Positions 9,680-16,976 of a DNA stretch of 59,154 nucleotides are shown one piece after another; position 1 is the stretch's first letter; each line of letters opens with the position of its first letter. Location of the stretch: the NCBI GenBank assembly GCA_037130015.1, contig JBAXTU010000004.1, positions 1-59,154 on the forward strand, written 5' to 3'. The position numbers were made by a program, and so were the translations under genes. The stretch comes from JBAXTU01 sp037130015 (GTDB lineage: Bacteria > Patescibacteriota > Patescibacteriia > 2-01-FULL-39-33). The notes beneath the pieces were generated by a model. That model saw only the letters and a program-made list of their open reading frames with translations. It ran no database searches and was not told the origin of the DNA.

Positions 9680-10456
9680 CTATTGGCACCACTTAATTTG
9701 ATCGTCTCCGGTCTCTAATTTAACCTTCTCCATCACCTCCGGCCAGGTTAATATCTGATCAGCCAATCCGGCATCTATCGCTCTCTGGCCATTGTAGGTC
9801 TCGGCATTTTTTACTTTGGCCATTTGCTCATCTGATAAATTCCGTGAGGTCTTAATCTGATTAAAGAAGATATCGCCTAAATAGTTGGTTTGATCTTGGA
9901 GAACCGCCCGTTCATCTGCTGTCATTTTTCTATCTGGAGTAGCGATATTCTTATATTTCCCAGTAGTAATGGCATCATAAGCTACGCCGTCTTTCTGATT
10001 TTTTACCGTGTTATCATAATGTTCCATAATCACGCCTATACCGCCAACATCTGAGTATGAACCGAGATTGATTTGCTTAATACCGGTTAGAGCAAGAAAA
10101 CAGGAAGAGTAACAGCTGTCTCTGACGTAACTAATGATAGGTTTAGTGGAACTGGCTAAAGCAGACCTAATAGCTTCGCCGCCACTTAGAGAACCACCCT
10201 GGGAATCAAAGCTCACGAATATCGCTTTGACTTGATCATTCTCCTGCGCCAACTTTAATTTCGATAGGAAGTCGTCTGATGAACTAGTGGTAATTTCGTC
10301 AGCAACATCCAATCTAACGGCATTGCAATAAGAATCGCTTTCGCCGGACCAATTCGCTAGCTTGTCGTAGATAATGATAAGAGAAGCCGTCAGAGTTAGG
10401 GTAGCAATAATAGCAATAGAAGCAATCTTTAGAATAGATACAAACTTTAATTTCAT
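9680..10456 (-). CDS. SppA-like S49 family serine protease
   Basis: The 258-residue protein has one N-terminal membrane segment (about 9-30) and an S49 protease domain. SQGGSLSGGEAIRSAL is the conserved entry region, the nucleophile is Ser117 or Ser118 in CYSSCF, and the general base is probably Lys167 in TTGKYK. The closing G-Q-R-A-I-D-A-G-L-A-D motif is also present. SppA enzymes degrade signal-peptide remnants in the membrane, and short single-domain versions also occur on phages and plasmids. It lies 10 bp after a small membrane protein gene, likely in one operon. Confidence 0.9.
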   Translation of the reverse strand: MKLKFVSILKIASIAIIATLTLTASLIIIYDKLANWSGESDSYCNAVRLDVADEITTSSSDDFLSKLKLAQENDQVKAIFVSFDSQGGSLSGGEAIRSALASSTKPIISYVRDSCYSSCFLALTGIKQINLGSYSDVGGIGVIMEHYDNTVKNQKDGVAYDAITTGKYKNIATPDRKMTADERAVLQDQTNYLGDIFFNQIKTSRNLSDEQMAKVKNAETYNGQRAIDAGLADQILTWPEVMEKVKLETGDDQIKWCQ

Positions 10457-10466
10457 GAAAATATTA

Positions 10467-10910
10467 TTAATTCGAATATCTCTGGAGACACTCTCGCTTG
10501 CTATTGGCTTTAATGTTGTTGATAGTGGCGGCCTGAGCTGAGGTGATAGTACAGCCGTTAGGATTCTTAGGATTGTTTAGCTCGCAATTGATATGGGCTC
10601 TACTGAACACTCCATTGGCATCATTGCGGCATGTTTGATAATCGGCAGCACATTGATTTGCCCATGCGACGTTATACTCATTATCGGCTTCCTGATAGCA
10701 CTGATCCAAATTATGCTGCCGGGTTTGTTCATTTTGTTGATTATTATATTGCAGACTGCTTTGTTCCGCTCTGTTAACTTCAATATTCTTGTTTTGGACA
10801 TAGTTAATCAATATTCCCAAAGCAATGAAAAAGACAATGATGATGCTGATAGCTGCCAAGACGATTGAAAATAGTCTCTTTGGCTGATGGATGTTGTTTG
10901 TTTCCGGCAT
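10467..10910 (-). CDS. Small membrane-anchored Cys-containing protein, unknown
   Basis: I do not recognise this 147-residue protein. It has a cytoplasmic N-terminus of about 12 residues, one membrane helix (about 13-36), a Gln/Asn-rich linker, and an extracytoplasmic part with cysteines in C-x(13)-C-x(4)-C-x(11)-C spacing, which suggests disulfides. It precedes the SppA-like gene by 10 bp, so the two may act together at the membrane. Confidence 0.7.
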   Translation of the reverse strand: MPETNNIHQPKRLFSIVLAAISIIIVFFIALGILINYVQNKNIEVNRAEQSSLQYNNQQNEQTRQHNLDQCYQEADNEYNVAWANQCAADYQTCRNDANGVFSRAHINCELNNPKNPNGCTITSAQAATINNIKANSKRECLQRYSN

Positions 10911-10930
10911 ATGTTTAATAAAATTAATAA

Positions 10931-10956
10931 TAAAAAAACCAGCATTCAGCCGGTTA
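10931..10956 (-). terminator. Intrinsic terminator
   Basis: Reading leftwards, a 7-bp stem (10949-10955 with 10937-10943, one wobble) with a 5-nt loop is followed by a run of seven T. It would end the transcript that starts near 11125, before the 10910 gene. Confidence 0.75.
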
Positions 10957-11125
10957 GTGAGAATTTACTGATACACAAAACCCCACGCCAGCTGGGCTTG
11001 CGCCCCATATCCGTTTCCAGATATGACCTATTGAAAAGTCGCTGATCGTGGGGATCAGTGTTTTCAATAGGTTTTTCAACCATGCCGTCGAATATATCAA
11101 ACGGTTTAGGTCATATAAATTGTAC
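10931..11125 (-). ncRNA. Candidate structured small RNA (about 190 nt)
   Basis: The unit has its own promoter (11130-11158) and terminator (10931-10956). Reading leftwards it shows an 11-bp stem (11061-11071 with 11027-11037) enclosing a 6-bp stem (11053-11058 with 11042-11047), a CATATC/GATATG hairpin at about 11006-11025, and a GGGC-GCAA-GCCC hairpin with a GNRA loop near 10995-11006. Two competing pairings exist: 11107-11116 with 11021-11030 (10 bp) and 11047-11053 with 10981-10987 (7 bp). An alternative is a 45-codon frame from the ATG at 11083 to a TGA at 10946, but it has no clear ribosome binding site. Confidence 0.55.
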
Positions 11126-11129
11126 CTAA

Positions 11130-11158
11130 ATCATACCAAATCTCGGTGGAAAAATCAA
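11130..11158 (-). promoter_or_regulatory. Promoter of the candidate small RNA
   Basis: Reading leftwards, TTGATT (11153-11158), a 17-bp spacer and TATGAT (11130-11135) form a good sigma-70 type promoter. It lies just after the stop of the zinc-ribbon gene and would start a transcript near 11123-11125. Confidence 0.6.
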
Positions 11159-11181
11159 TAAATATGGCAAATCTTCCTAAA

Positions 11182-11367
11182 TTATGCCATTTGAAGAACT
11201 CTGGTTAATGACATACATTCGGCACAATACACTCTTTTAGGCTTAGGCAGGTGCGGATATTGGAGGTAGAGGCGATGTTTAAGAAAAAGCCGATTGCAGT
11301 TTAAACATTTCCAGACATTAACGTTCTCTTTGGCTTGGTACTTCTTGAGGTGATAAATCTTAGGCAT
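11182..11367 (-). CDS. Small zinc-ribbon protein
   Basis: The 61-residue protein is basic and has two CxxC pairs, CLNC at about 20-23 and CAEC at about 48-51, a treble-clef or zinc-ribbon arrangement. No family is recognised. It is the last of a row of minus-strand small genes with Cys pairs in the element, separated from the previous gene by a hairpin at 11384-11424. Confidence 0.65.
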   Translation of the reverse strand: MPKIYHLKKYQAKENVNVWKCLNCNRLFLKHRLYLQYPHLPKPKRVYCAECMSLTRVLQMA

Positions 11368-11383
11368 AAAATGATTGGTTAAT

Positions 11384-11424
11384 AATAAACGGCAGAAAGA
11401 TTGCTATTCTTCCTGCCGTTTATT
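11384..11424. terminator. Hairpin terminator, probably bidirectional
   Basis: A perfect 12-bp stem (11384-11395 with 11413-11424) is followed by T-rich sequence on both strands. It lies between the zinc-finger gene at 11431 and the zinc-ribbon gene at 11367 and would end or attenuate the upstream minus-strand operon. Confidence 0.75.
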
Positions 11425-11430
11425 TTTTTA

Positions 11431-11778
11431 TTAAATATTGCGCACGAATTTACAGCTCGGATAATTTGAACAGCCCATAAAAGTACTGCCAGTCTTACTT
11501 CTTCGCTCTCTAAGATCACCACCACATCTTGGACAAGAACTATCAGCAGGGGGAAACAAATTAGCAGAATGAACGGAAGATACTGGGGACTTGGCAGTGT
11601 CGGCATGAGGGGTTAATTCGCCATTGAGGCTGGCTCGTAATTCGTTGTAGAGCTTAGTGCCTTCTTCAGTCGTATCACAGCGGATATTCACCATTGTAGA
11701 GCGTTCCATAACCTGGTTGTCAGAGTTGCGCTTAATCGTGTAGTTGATCTGAATTTTATTGTAGTCGTTGATCGTCAT
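11431..11778 (-). CDS. Protein with topoisomerase-type C4 zinc finger
   Basis: The 115-residue protein has a novel N-terminal part of about 75 residues and a C-terminal finger of the topoisomerase I C-terminal type: CPRCGGDL, then G-S-T-F-M-G-C-S-N-Y-P-x-C. Such fingers bind single-stranded DNA. The start overlaps the upstream gene stop as ATGA. A role in element DNA handling is inferred. Confidence 0.75.
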   Translation of the reverse strand: MTINDYNKIQINYTIKRNSDNQVMERSTMVNIRCDTTEEGTKLYNELRASLNGELTPHADTAKSPVSSVHSANLFPPADSSCPRCGGDLRERRSKTGSTFMGCSNYPSCKFVRNI

Positions 11779-12242
11779 ACGGTTGCATAGTTATTATTTA
11801 AATTCTGCTTCAGCTTGTTGGGCAAACAGAAGCAGGGCTCCCAATCGTTGATGAGAGTATAAAAAGAACCGAAGTAGTAAACGGCGGTGGATTTGGAGGG
11901 AAGAGATAAAGAATCGCCGTTAATGTCGGAAATCATAAATGGCCTGCCTAAAGCATTACGAATAAATACATAATCCGAGAACCACTTGCCAATATAACTG
12001 CGATTATCAAAGCATATAGAGGTGGGAAGTGGCGAGCGATAGAGGGAAACGTCAGAATAACCGAAGAATTCATCGTTAAAGCTCTTAATGGCGAAGTCAA
12101 AGGATTTAAGGTCATTAACGCCTTTTAGTAGTTCAATTAGTTGGTAGCCATTAGAATCATAATCGCAATACATATGGCCATTAAATTCCAAGGATCGGAC
12201 TAGATTATCATTATGAAGTAGGACGGCTATGCCTCTTGTCAT
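11775..12242 (-). CDS. Hypothetical protein of the element
   Basis: I do not recognise this 155-residue soluble protein. It is rich in aromatic residues and has no membrane segment or clear motif. ATGA overlaps join it to the genes on both sides, so it is part of a translationally coupled operon with zinc-binding proteins. Confidence 0.65.
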   Translation of the reverse strand: MTRGIAVLLHNDNLVRSLEFNGHMYCDYDSNGYQLIELLKGVNDLKSFDFAIKSFNDEFFGYSDVSLYRSPLPTSICFDNRSYIGKWFSDYVFIRNALGRPFMISDINGDSLSLPSKSTAVYYFGSFYTLINDWEPCFCLPNKLKQNLNNNYATV

Positions 12243-12499
12243 ATAGTTACTTCCTCTCTGATTGAATTATGAATCATTGGCCGCTCATTAATTCCTTGGC
12301 ATTTATAGCATTTAACGGCTAACGGATCCCAGCCAAAGAAACGGAGGTTGTAGGTGCTTATCCGGCCTCCACAGCGGATGCATTTCATTATTGGCGCCGG
12401 AGTACGGGACCAGTTATCATTTAGCAGTTCCGATAGAACTTGGTCGGTTAGAATTTCTTTGTTACTAATTTGATAGCGATTTAACTTTCTTTTGAACAT
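12239..12499 (-). CDS. Small zinc-ribbon protein
   Basis: The 86-residue protein has CIRC (about 40-43) and CYKC (about 64-67), spaced as a zinc ribbon, with a basic N-terminus. It starts inside the end of the SymE-like gene (19-bp overlap) and its stop overlaps the next start as ATGA. Function is unknown; nucleic-acid or protein binding is the usual role of such ribbons. Confidence 0.65.
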   Translation of the reverse strand: MFKRKLNRYQISNKEILTDQVLSELLNDNWSRTPAPIMKCIRCGGRISTYNLRFFGWDPLAVKCYKCQGINERPMIHNSIREEVTI

Positions 12500-12678
12500 A
12501 AATTTGTATTATTAATTTTAGTAATGACGACCTTACCCGGCAGATACTCAACGGCCAAATTATCACCGATAACTAACCCGGCAATTCCAAATAGATACAT
12601 TGAATTAGTTAATCTGATCATTGGCGTCTTGATATTTCTGCTACTAGGTTTGTAGGAAACTAAATAATTCTTAATCAT
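12481..12678 (-). CDS. SymE-like (AbrB-fold) small protein
   Basis: The 65-residue protein follows the SymE pattern: a short VSY strand, then P-x-I-R-L with an AGLVIGDNLAVEYLPGKVVIT segment equivalent to the AGF-x2-G-x2-V...G-x-L-x-I core. SymE of E. coli is an SOS-induced protein that behaves as a toxin or nucleoid-condensing factor. I chose the ATG at 12678, ten bases after the preceding gene, over a longer frame from 12771 because that upstream part is the out-of-frame shadow of the ArdC-like gene. It may be a toxin, or a DNA-binding regulator of the element. Confidence 0.6.
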   Translation of the reverse strand: MIKNYLVSYKPSSRNIKTPMIRLTNSMYLFGIAGLVIGDNLAVEYLPGKVVITKINNTNLCSKES

Positions 12679-12688
12679 AGATATAGAA

Positions 12689-12991
12689 TTAATTAATCCT
12701 GTCGCACTGGAGTGGAAGAAAAAATAAATGACATGTCTTCGGAATTTTCTTCTTCTGCCCATTTGACTCATCTGCTTCGATAAAGGTCAAGGACTTTAAC
12801 GATTTCTCCCCACGCCTAACCCTATATCCTCGTTTAAGCGCCTCTCTATAAGTGAGAGTGTTACCTGAAGCCGGGTCATACTGCTCTGCCGCTTCCGGAC
12901 CGAACCTCTCTAAGATCTGCTGACGGACGATTTCAGCAGTTCTTTGCGAACCGGTCCAATTACTAGCCATGGTCTCTGCGATAGATTCCAT
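12689..12991 (-). CDS. ArdC N-terminal-like small protein
   Basis: The 100-residue protein has Y-R-E-A-L-K-R-G-Y-x-V-R-R-G-E-K-S and later a CHLFFLP segment. This resembles the single-strand-DNA-binding N-terminal domain of ArdC antirestriction proteins (K-x-G-E-K-x... then H-V-F-N). The metallopeptidase half of ArdC is absent. It is the first gene of the minus-strand operon down to 11431. An antirestriction role is only a guess; ssDNA binding fits better. Confidence 0.5.
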   Translation of the reverse strand: MESIAETMASNWTGSQRTAEIVRQQILERFGPEAAEQYDPASGNTLTYREALKRGYRVRRGEKSLKSLTFIEADESNGQKKKIPKTCHLFFLPLQCDRIN

Positions 12992-13061
12992 AGAATTGTT
13001 TCCTTTCCAACCAAAAAATCCGCCAGAGATAAACCAGCGGAGTTGATGGTAGATTATTAAT

Positions 13062-13100
13062 AAAAACGCAGGACTAAATAATTAAATTCTTAATCCTGCG
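13062..13100 (-). terminator. Intrinsic terminator-like hairpin
   Basis: Reading leftwards, an 11-bp stem (13090-13100 with 13067-13077, one mismatch) is followed by five T. It lies upstream of the 12991 gene. No gene was found to its right on this strand, so it may insulate the operon or end an unseen short transcript. The interval 12992-13435 has no other gene; it holds this hairpin plus the promoter and palindrome listed next. Confidence 0.55.
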
Positions 13101-13297
13101 CTAATATAGTGGTAATAATAATTATTGAATCGGGAGTATGGGGGGTTGTCTGATTTAACATCCATAGATTCCATTGGTACCATAGGGTAACCATTCTACC
13201 TGCTTCGGCGGTCACTTTTTAAGTTTCAAGCCGTAAGTACCTAAGGCTGGGGAAATTTTCTGTAATTTTTTTTCGGATTCCAGGTTAAAGCTATTGG

Positions 13298-13326
13298 CTG
13301 ACAAAAGATCAGAAAATGGCTATAAT
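13298..13326 (+). promoter_or_regulatory. Promoter for the 13436 gene
   Basis: CTGACA (13298-13303), a 17-bp spacer and TATAAT (13321-13326) form a near-consensus promoter. Transcription would start near 13333, leaving a leader of about 100 nt that contains the palindrome at 13349-13376. Confidence 0.65.
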
Positions 13327-13348
13327 TGAAGTGTTATTAGGTACATAA

Positions 13349-13376
13349 TTAAGTGTATATAATAATATACACTTAA
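13349..13376. promoter_or_regulatory. 12-bp perfect palindrome, probable operator
   Basis: Two 12-bp arms (13349-13360 and 13365-13376) are exact inverted copies with a 4-base AATA centre. The palindrome lies 22 bp after the -10 box, so a dimeric repressor bound there would block transcription. It lacks a T-run and is not a terminator. Confidence 0.55.
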
Positions 13377-13435
13377 ACCGGTTCAAATGGCTTAATAAAT
13401 AATAATCCGATTAATGGGTATCTTCCTTCAGGAAT

Positions 13436-14641
13436 GTGCCATTTATAACAAAAATCAATAAGAGTCAGAGGCTTATGGAAAGAATTGATATCAGAGAATT
13501 GTGTTTTATCAAGATGCTACTCATCAAATGTGGCTATTTTGTTAATGAGTCAATAAATATTAGGGGCATAGAAATAACCTTGGGCATCGACAGAGACTAT
13601 TTCATTGATTCCCTGCGACATCTGATTAAACTACAAATGATAGATTGTTTCGATATTGAATTAGACTATGACTATATAATCAATCATAAGAAAAAAGATG
13701 GGGCTCCATATTTTAGTTTTGCTCAAAAACATAGTTCTGAAGAACTGGAGATATTCTATCAAGATCCTACTCCTGATTCTGACCATGAATTATTCCGCGC
13801 CCTACAAAAAGAACTTAAAGAATCTATTACAATTGATGAATATTTATCATCATTTAATCTACCAAGGAACATTAGTGATCGAACTGATTTTCAAATAAAA
13901 ATAAATAAAGAAAAACTTAACAAATACTTGGCCGATTATCTAACCGTATATCGTGAGAATAAATTTATAACGAATGAGAAATGTGATTTTAATTCGCAAA
14001 AAAATATAGTTTCATCAATCATAGCGGATGCCACTGATAAAATTATCCCCTTATTAACTGATGTCGAAAAAAGCAGCCCTTTTGGCATCGATATTACCAT
14101 TGATTGCGAGAACCTAGATTACAATAAATTTGATATTCTAGAAATACTCCTAATAATAGAAAATGAACGGCTTGTCAAAATTACTGGGATTGATCTTGGC
14201 ACTATTTTTGACTATGACTATAAGCCGGTAGATGTCTGTAATAAAATTGGACTAACTGTTGCTGACTATAAAAACAACAAACTCCTGCTGACCAATAAGA
14301 GCGATAATGCCATTAATTATGTTTTTCACGAATATGGCATGCATACCGGACATTTAACCATTGGCAACTATCCAAAGATAACTTTTACTAAGAAGACGGC
14401 TGATATCGTAAATTATTTCTATGAGATAGGCAAGTTTGATAAGGAATTCCATAACTATCAAGATTTCAATAAATTTATTTCTGATCCAAAATTAGAAGTG
14501 GTATCAGATGAGTTTAATAAGAAAATCCAGGAAATAAACAAAAGAATCTGCAGAGACACTAAAAAAGTAATTAAGGAGCTGATAATTAAAGGAAAAAACA
14601 AATCCAATGAAGCCAATATTTATCGTTGGCGTGGTAATTAA
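13436..14641 (+). CDS. Hypothetical protein of the element (401 aa)
   Basis: I do not recognise this protein. It is acidic and Asn/Asp/Lys-rich with no membrane helix. The N-terminal 60 residues look like a winged-helix region (I-R-G-I-E-I-T-L-G-I-D-R-D-Y-F), and a predicted coiled segment lies at the end. The frame opens with GTG at 13436; an in-frame ATG at 13475 is an alternative, and neither has a well-spaced Shine-Dalgarno. It has its own promoter and palindrome upstream and a terminator after it, so it is a regulated single-gene unit, possibly a replication or control protein of the element. Confidence 0.65.
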   Translation: MPFITKINKSQRLMERIDIRELCFIKMLLIKCGYFVNESINIRGIEITLGIDRDYFIDSLRHLIKLQMIDCFDIELDYDYIINHKKKDGAPYFSFAQKHSSEELEIFYQDPTPDSDHELFRALQKELKESITIDEYLSSFNLPRNISDRTDFQIKINKEKLNKYLADYLTVYRENKFITNEKCDFNSQKNIVSSIIADATDKIIPLLTDVEKSSPFGIDITIDCENLDYNKFDILEILLIIENERLVKITGIDLGTIFDYDYKPVDVCNKIGLTVADYKNNKLLLTNKSDNAINYVFHEYGMHTGHLTIGNYPKITFTKKTADIVNYFYEIGKFDKEFHNYQDFNKFISDPKLEVVSDEFNKKIQEINKRICRDTKKVIKELIIKGKNKSNEANIYRWRGN

Positions 14642-14678
14642 TTCCATTCGAGGTTTATATCGCTGTTCATAAGTCTAA

Positions 14679-14707
14679 AAAGATGGCTAAATATAGCCAT
14701 TTTTTTA
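14679..14707 (+). terminator. Intrinsic terminator
   Basis: A 6-bp stem (14683-14688 with 14695-14700), extended by A/T pairs, is followed by a T-rich run (14701-14706). It ends the 13436 transcription unit. Confidence 0.75.
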
Positions 14708-14836
14708 TTGGAAAATTCGAGTTTTCACCGAGCAAAGGAGTGGTTTTTTGACATTCAAATGCGTGGAATAATTAAGTTACAAGCTAGCTAGCCCGCACAT
14801 TGACAACTGAATACTAATTAATAACACGCCAAGAAT

Positions 14837-15364
14837 ATGAAAAAGTTAACGCCTGGGCTGGCTATTAAATGGAAGTGTCTGGATTGCAATTGCTATTCCA
14901 TGAAGGAAGCCAGAGATTGCGGTTTCCTTGATTGCCCGCTGCATCAGTATCGGTTAGGAAAAAACCCCCATAGGAGTGGCCATGGGATTACCGCCAACCT
15001 CAAGATGACTGATAGTACCAAAAAGACTCCAACCAAGGTCGACTGCCCAATCGTATCGGCAAAAAATGAAGAAAGTGGGGTCTCTAAGGATATGGTCACT
15101 TACCCACTAAAGTCGATTAGGCGGAATTGTCTGTCTTGCATGAATGGCAACCAGTACGAGGTCGCTAAGTGCCCCTCCCTATTCTGTCCCACCTACCTAT
15201 TCCGATTTGGCCGCAAACCAACATTAAACGAACTTGATGATTATCTTAGAGATCATCCGATACTTATCTCTAGAGATGAGTCGGACGAATATCTGATTAG
15301 AATGAGCAGACTGCTAATTTCGGCAATAAAAAAGATGTGGGAGGATTACGACGATGGAGTTTAA
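14837..15364 (+). CDS. Cys-rich tandem-repeat protein of phage/element type
   Basis: The 175-residue protein contains two copies of one Cys4 module. The first has C-L-D-C, then E-A-R-D-C, then D-C-P-L and Y-R-L-G-K-N-P (about 14-45). The second has C-L-S-C, then V-A-K-C, F-C-P-T and F-R-F-G-R-K-P (about 97-130). Single copies of this module are common as small unknown proteins in phages. Two zinc sites are likely. It overlaps the SpoVG-domain gene by 11 bp, so the two are probably made together. Confidence 0.7.
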   Translation: MKKLTPGLAIKWKCLDCNCYSMKEARDCGFLDCPLHQYRLGKNPHRSGHGITANLKMTDSTKKTPTKVDCPIVSAKNEESGVSKDMVTYPLKSIRRNCLSCMNGNQYEVAKCPSLFCPTYLFRFGRKPTLNELDDYLRDHPILISRDESDEYLIRMSRLLISAIKKMWEDYDDGV

Positions 15365-16391
15365 AGTATGCAATCTTAGCGTTCAGAATCAGGAGAATTC
15401 CAAACTAATGGCCACGGCTGCCGTCTCTTTTAATGGCATTAAGGTTATGGGCTGGAAGCTGACTAAGAATCTTAATGATCAAATGGTGGTATATCCGCCT
15501 TCAACTAAAAAGAATAACGGCTATAAACAAGTGGTTGATGTTGATGTGGCGACCATGGAACAAATTACGGAAGAGATTATAAACGCCTACAAAGAGAAAA
15601 TTGAAAATCCGAGGACCAGAAGTAAGGATCCTCCGCAATTAGTTAGTTTTAATTACAATTTGATGCGTCACTTCTATTGCGGCCATAAAAAGGAATTGAC
15701 TGGCTTAAGAATATATTTGGTTGCCCGGCAGATTATTGATTTGAAAGGAGAGAACTGCGGTCGAGCTGAGGTAAAAGCATTATGCAAAATACTAAAGATA
15801 TCAATTAAATATCTGCGCGCCCAATGCCGGAGATGCCCCGATCTCTTCAGTGGTTATAGCCAAAGATTCGTCTATTACCGCAGCTTAAGAAAGATTATCA
15901 AGTCCCATCGCTTAGATTCTAAGAAGTCTATAATCCGCCAAGAAAAGCTAAATGATCGCCTGTTAAGGTTCTTTTCTGCCAATAAACTATTTAAAAGCTA
16001 TATCACGATGGCGGCTATGGAAAAAGATGTGGGAAAATTTGGCTACACCAAAGGACGAATCAGTTTTGGCAAGGTGGCTGAAGAATTATTTATCAGCCCA
16101 AGGACGGCTTTTAGTAATATCAAGAAATCGAGAATAAAGAAGGAAAGGAATATCCGTTCCTATCCGAAATACCATTTTCTTGATCGGAAGGCTTTTTACT
16201 ATTGGATAGCAGATAATAAAGATCTGGTGGTAGATCCGGAAATCAAAGAACATATTGGCGACCATCTTTATAGCTACTTCGCCAAACAAACCAAGAAAGG
16301 TGATTATGTTCTGGCCCGGCGATTGCCAAACTTCTATAAGATCACAGCCGTCAGCCAAAAGAAAGGTAGACGCAAGAAAAGTAAGAAATAA
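15354..16391 (+). CDS. SpoVG-domain fusion protein with C-terminal HTH region
   Basis: The 345-residue protein starts with a SpoVG-like domain (about 1-85): A-T-A-A-V-S-F-N-G-I-K-V-M-G-W-K, then V-V-Y-P-P-S-T-K and I-I-N-A-Y match the SpoVG strand order. SpoVG proper is a stand-alone protein of about 85-100 residues that binds DNA and RNA. Here it is followed by about 260 basic residues with a helix-turn-helix-like stretch near 225-250 (F-G-K-V-A-E-E-L-F-I-S-P-R-T-A). The C-terminus is very Lys/Arg-rich. A replication or transcription-control role for the element is inferred. Confidence 0.6.
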   Translation: MEFKVCNLSVQNQENSKLMATAAVSFNGIKVMGWKLTKNLNDQMVVYPPSTKKNNGYKQVVDVDVATMEQITEEIINAYKEKIENPRTRSKDPPQLVSFNYNLMRHFYCGHKKELTGLRIYLVARQIIDLKGENCGRAEVKALCKILKISIKYLRAQCRRCPDLFSGYSQRFVYYRSLRKIIKSHRLDSKKSIIRQEKLNDRLLRFFSANKLFKSYITMAAMEKDVGKFGYTKGRISFGKVAEELFISPRTAFSNIKKSRIKKERNIRSYPKYHFLDRKAFYYWIADNKDLVVDPEIKEHIGDHLYSYFAKQTKKGDYVLARRLPNFYKITAVSQKKGRRKKSKK

Positions 16392-16402
16392 GTTTAGCGG
16401 AC

Positions 16403-16503
16403 GCTTGCGACCGCATCTCAGTTCCCGGAATAACTTGGGGCCAACATCCTCGTGATGACCTCTGAATTAGCTCAACTCCGGTGACTGAGATGCGGTCGCA
16501 AGC
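16403..16503. repeat. Large inverted repeat with 20-bp perfect arms
   Basis: Arms at 16403-16422 and 16484-16503 are exact inverted copies, and a second stem CCGGA/TCCGG (16425-16429 with 16477-16481) lies inside. The outer flanks, GTTTAGCGGAC and its rough complement near 16506-16520, also partly pair. There is no T-run, so it is not a simple terminator. In mobile DNA such hairpins can be single-strand origins, recombination sites or structured RNAs. Confidence 0.75.
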
Positions 16504-16576
16504 CCTGACCGTCCACAAACTTGCAAAGTACTATGCTCAACTAATCTACTAAAGCATAGCAAGCAAAGACACAAGC

Positions 16577-16617
16577 TGATGACAATATATTAGTGATAAT
16601 AATATTCATTGTCATCA
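16577..16617. repeat. 10-bp inverted repeat
   Basis: TGATGACAAT (16577-16586) and ATTGTCATCA (16608-16617) flank an AT-rich centre with further pairing. It lies in the 387-bp gap between the SpoVG fusion gene and the small acidic gene. An operator or hairpin in the untranslated region is possible. The rest of this gap holds the large repeat at 16403-16503 and an AT-rich stretch with nothing recognised. Confidence 0.5.
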
Positions 16618-16778
16618 AAAAGATAGAAATTTCCTAGGAATATATTAAGTTCGATCAAATGAAATATCACACCAAAAACACTATGGAAAGATAGGAGTGG
16701 TAATTTTTTTGCAAAATGCGACTTTATCCTACTAACCTCGGTAAATCTCTATTATTTTAAAATAATTTAACAAAGTTT

Positions 16779-16946
16779 ATGCCAAAATTTTATTGCGAAG
16801 ACATCATCGGCTGGTGCGATGATGATCATTTTTACTGCGAAGATTGCCTACCCGATGATAAGGATCTGAAACCGATCTTTATCGATCAGTACGACGAAGA
16901 TGAAATTGTTATTTTCTGCGATTGCTGCGGCGAACAAATCATCTAG
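16779..16946 (+). CDS. Tiny acidic Cys-rich zinc-binding protein
   Basis: This 55-residue frame runs from the ATG at 16779 to TAG. It has Cys at 6, 13, 20, 23, 47, 49 and 50, with C-x2-C and C-D-C-C groups and very many Asp/Glu. The pattern suggests two zinc-binding knuckles. No family is recognised. Its composition matches the other Cys-rich proteins of the element, which supports it being real although it is short. Confidence 0.6.
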   Translation: MPKFYCEDIIGWCDDDHFYCEDCLPDDKDLKPIFIDQYDEDEIVIFCDCCGEQII

Positions 16947-16976
16947 CCATAACAAAAATATCAGTCAAACAAGAGC

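Noticed and set aside
12679..12771. N-terminal extension of the SymE-like gene
   Set aside because: This part is out-of-frame sequence of the ArdC-like gene; the ATG at 12678 starts right where SymE similarity begins.
14800..14836. Promoter for the Cys-rich gene from TTGACA at 14800
   Set aside because: No acceptable -10 box lies 16-18 bp downstream.
16403..16503. Integron attC site
   Set aside because: The outer boxes do not match the attC core (GTTRRRY and its partner) in the right orientation, and the integrase lacks visible integron-type features; arms are perfect, unlike most attC sites.
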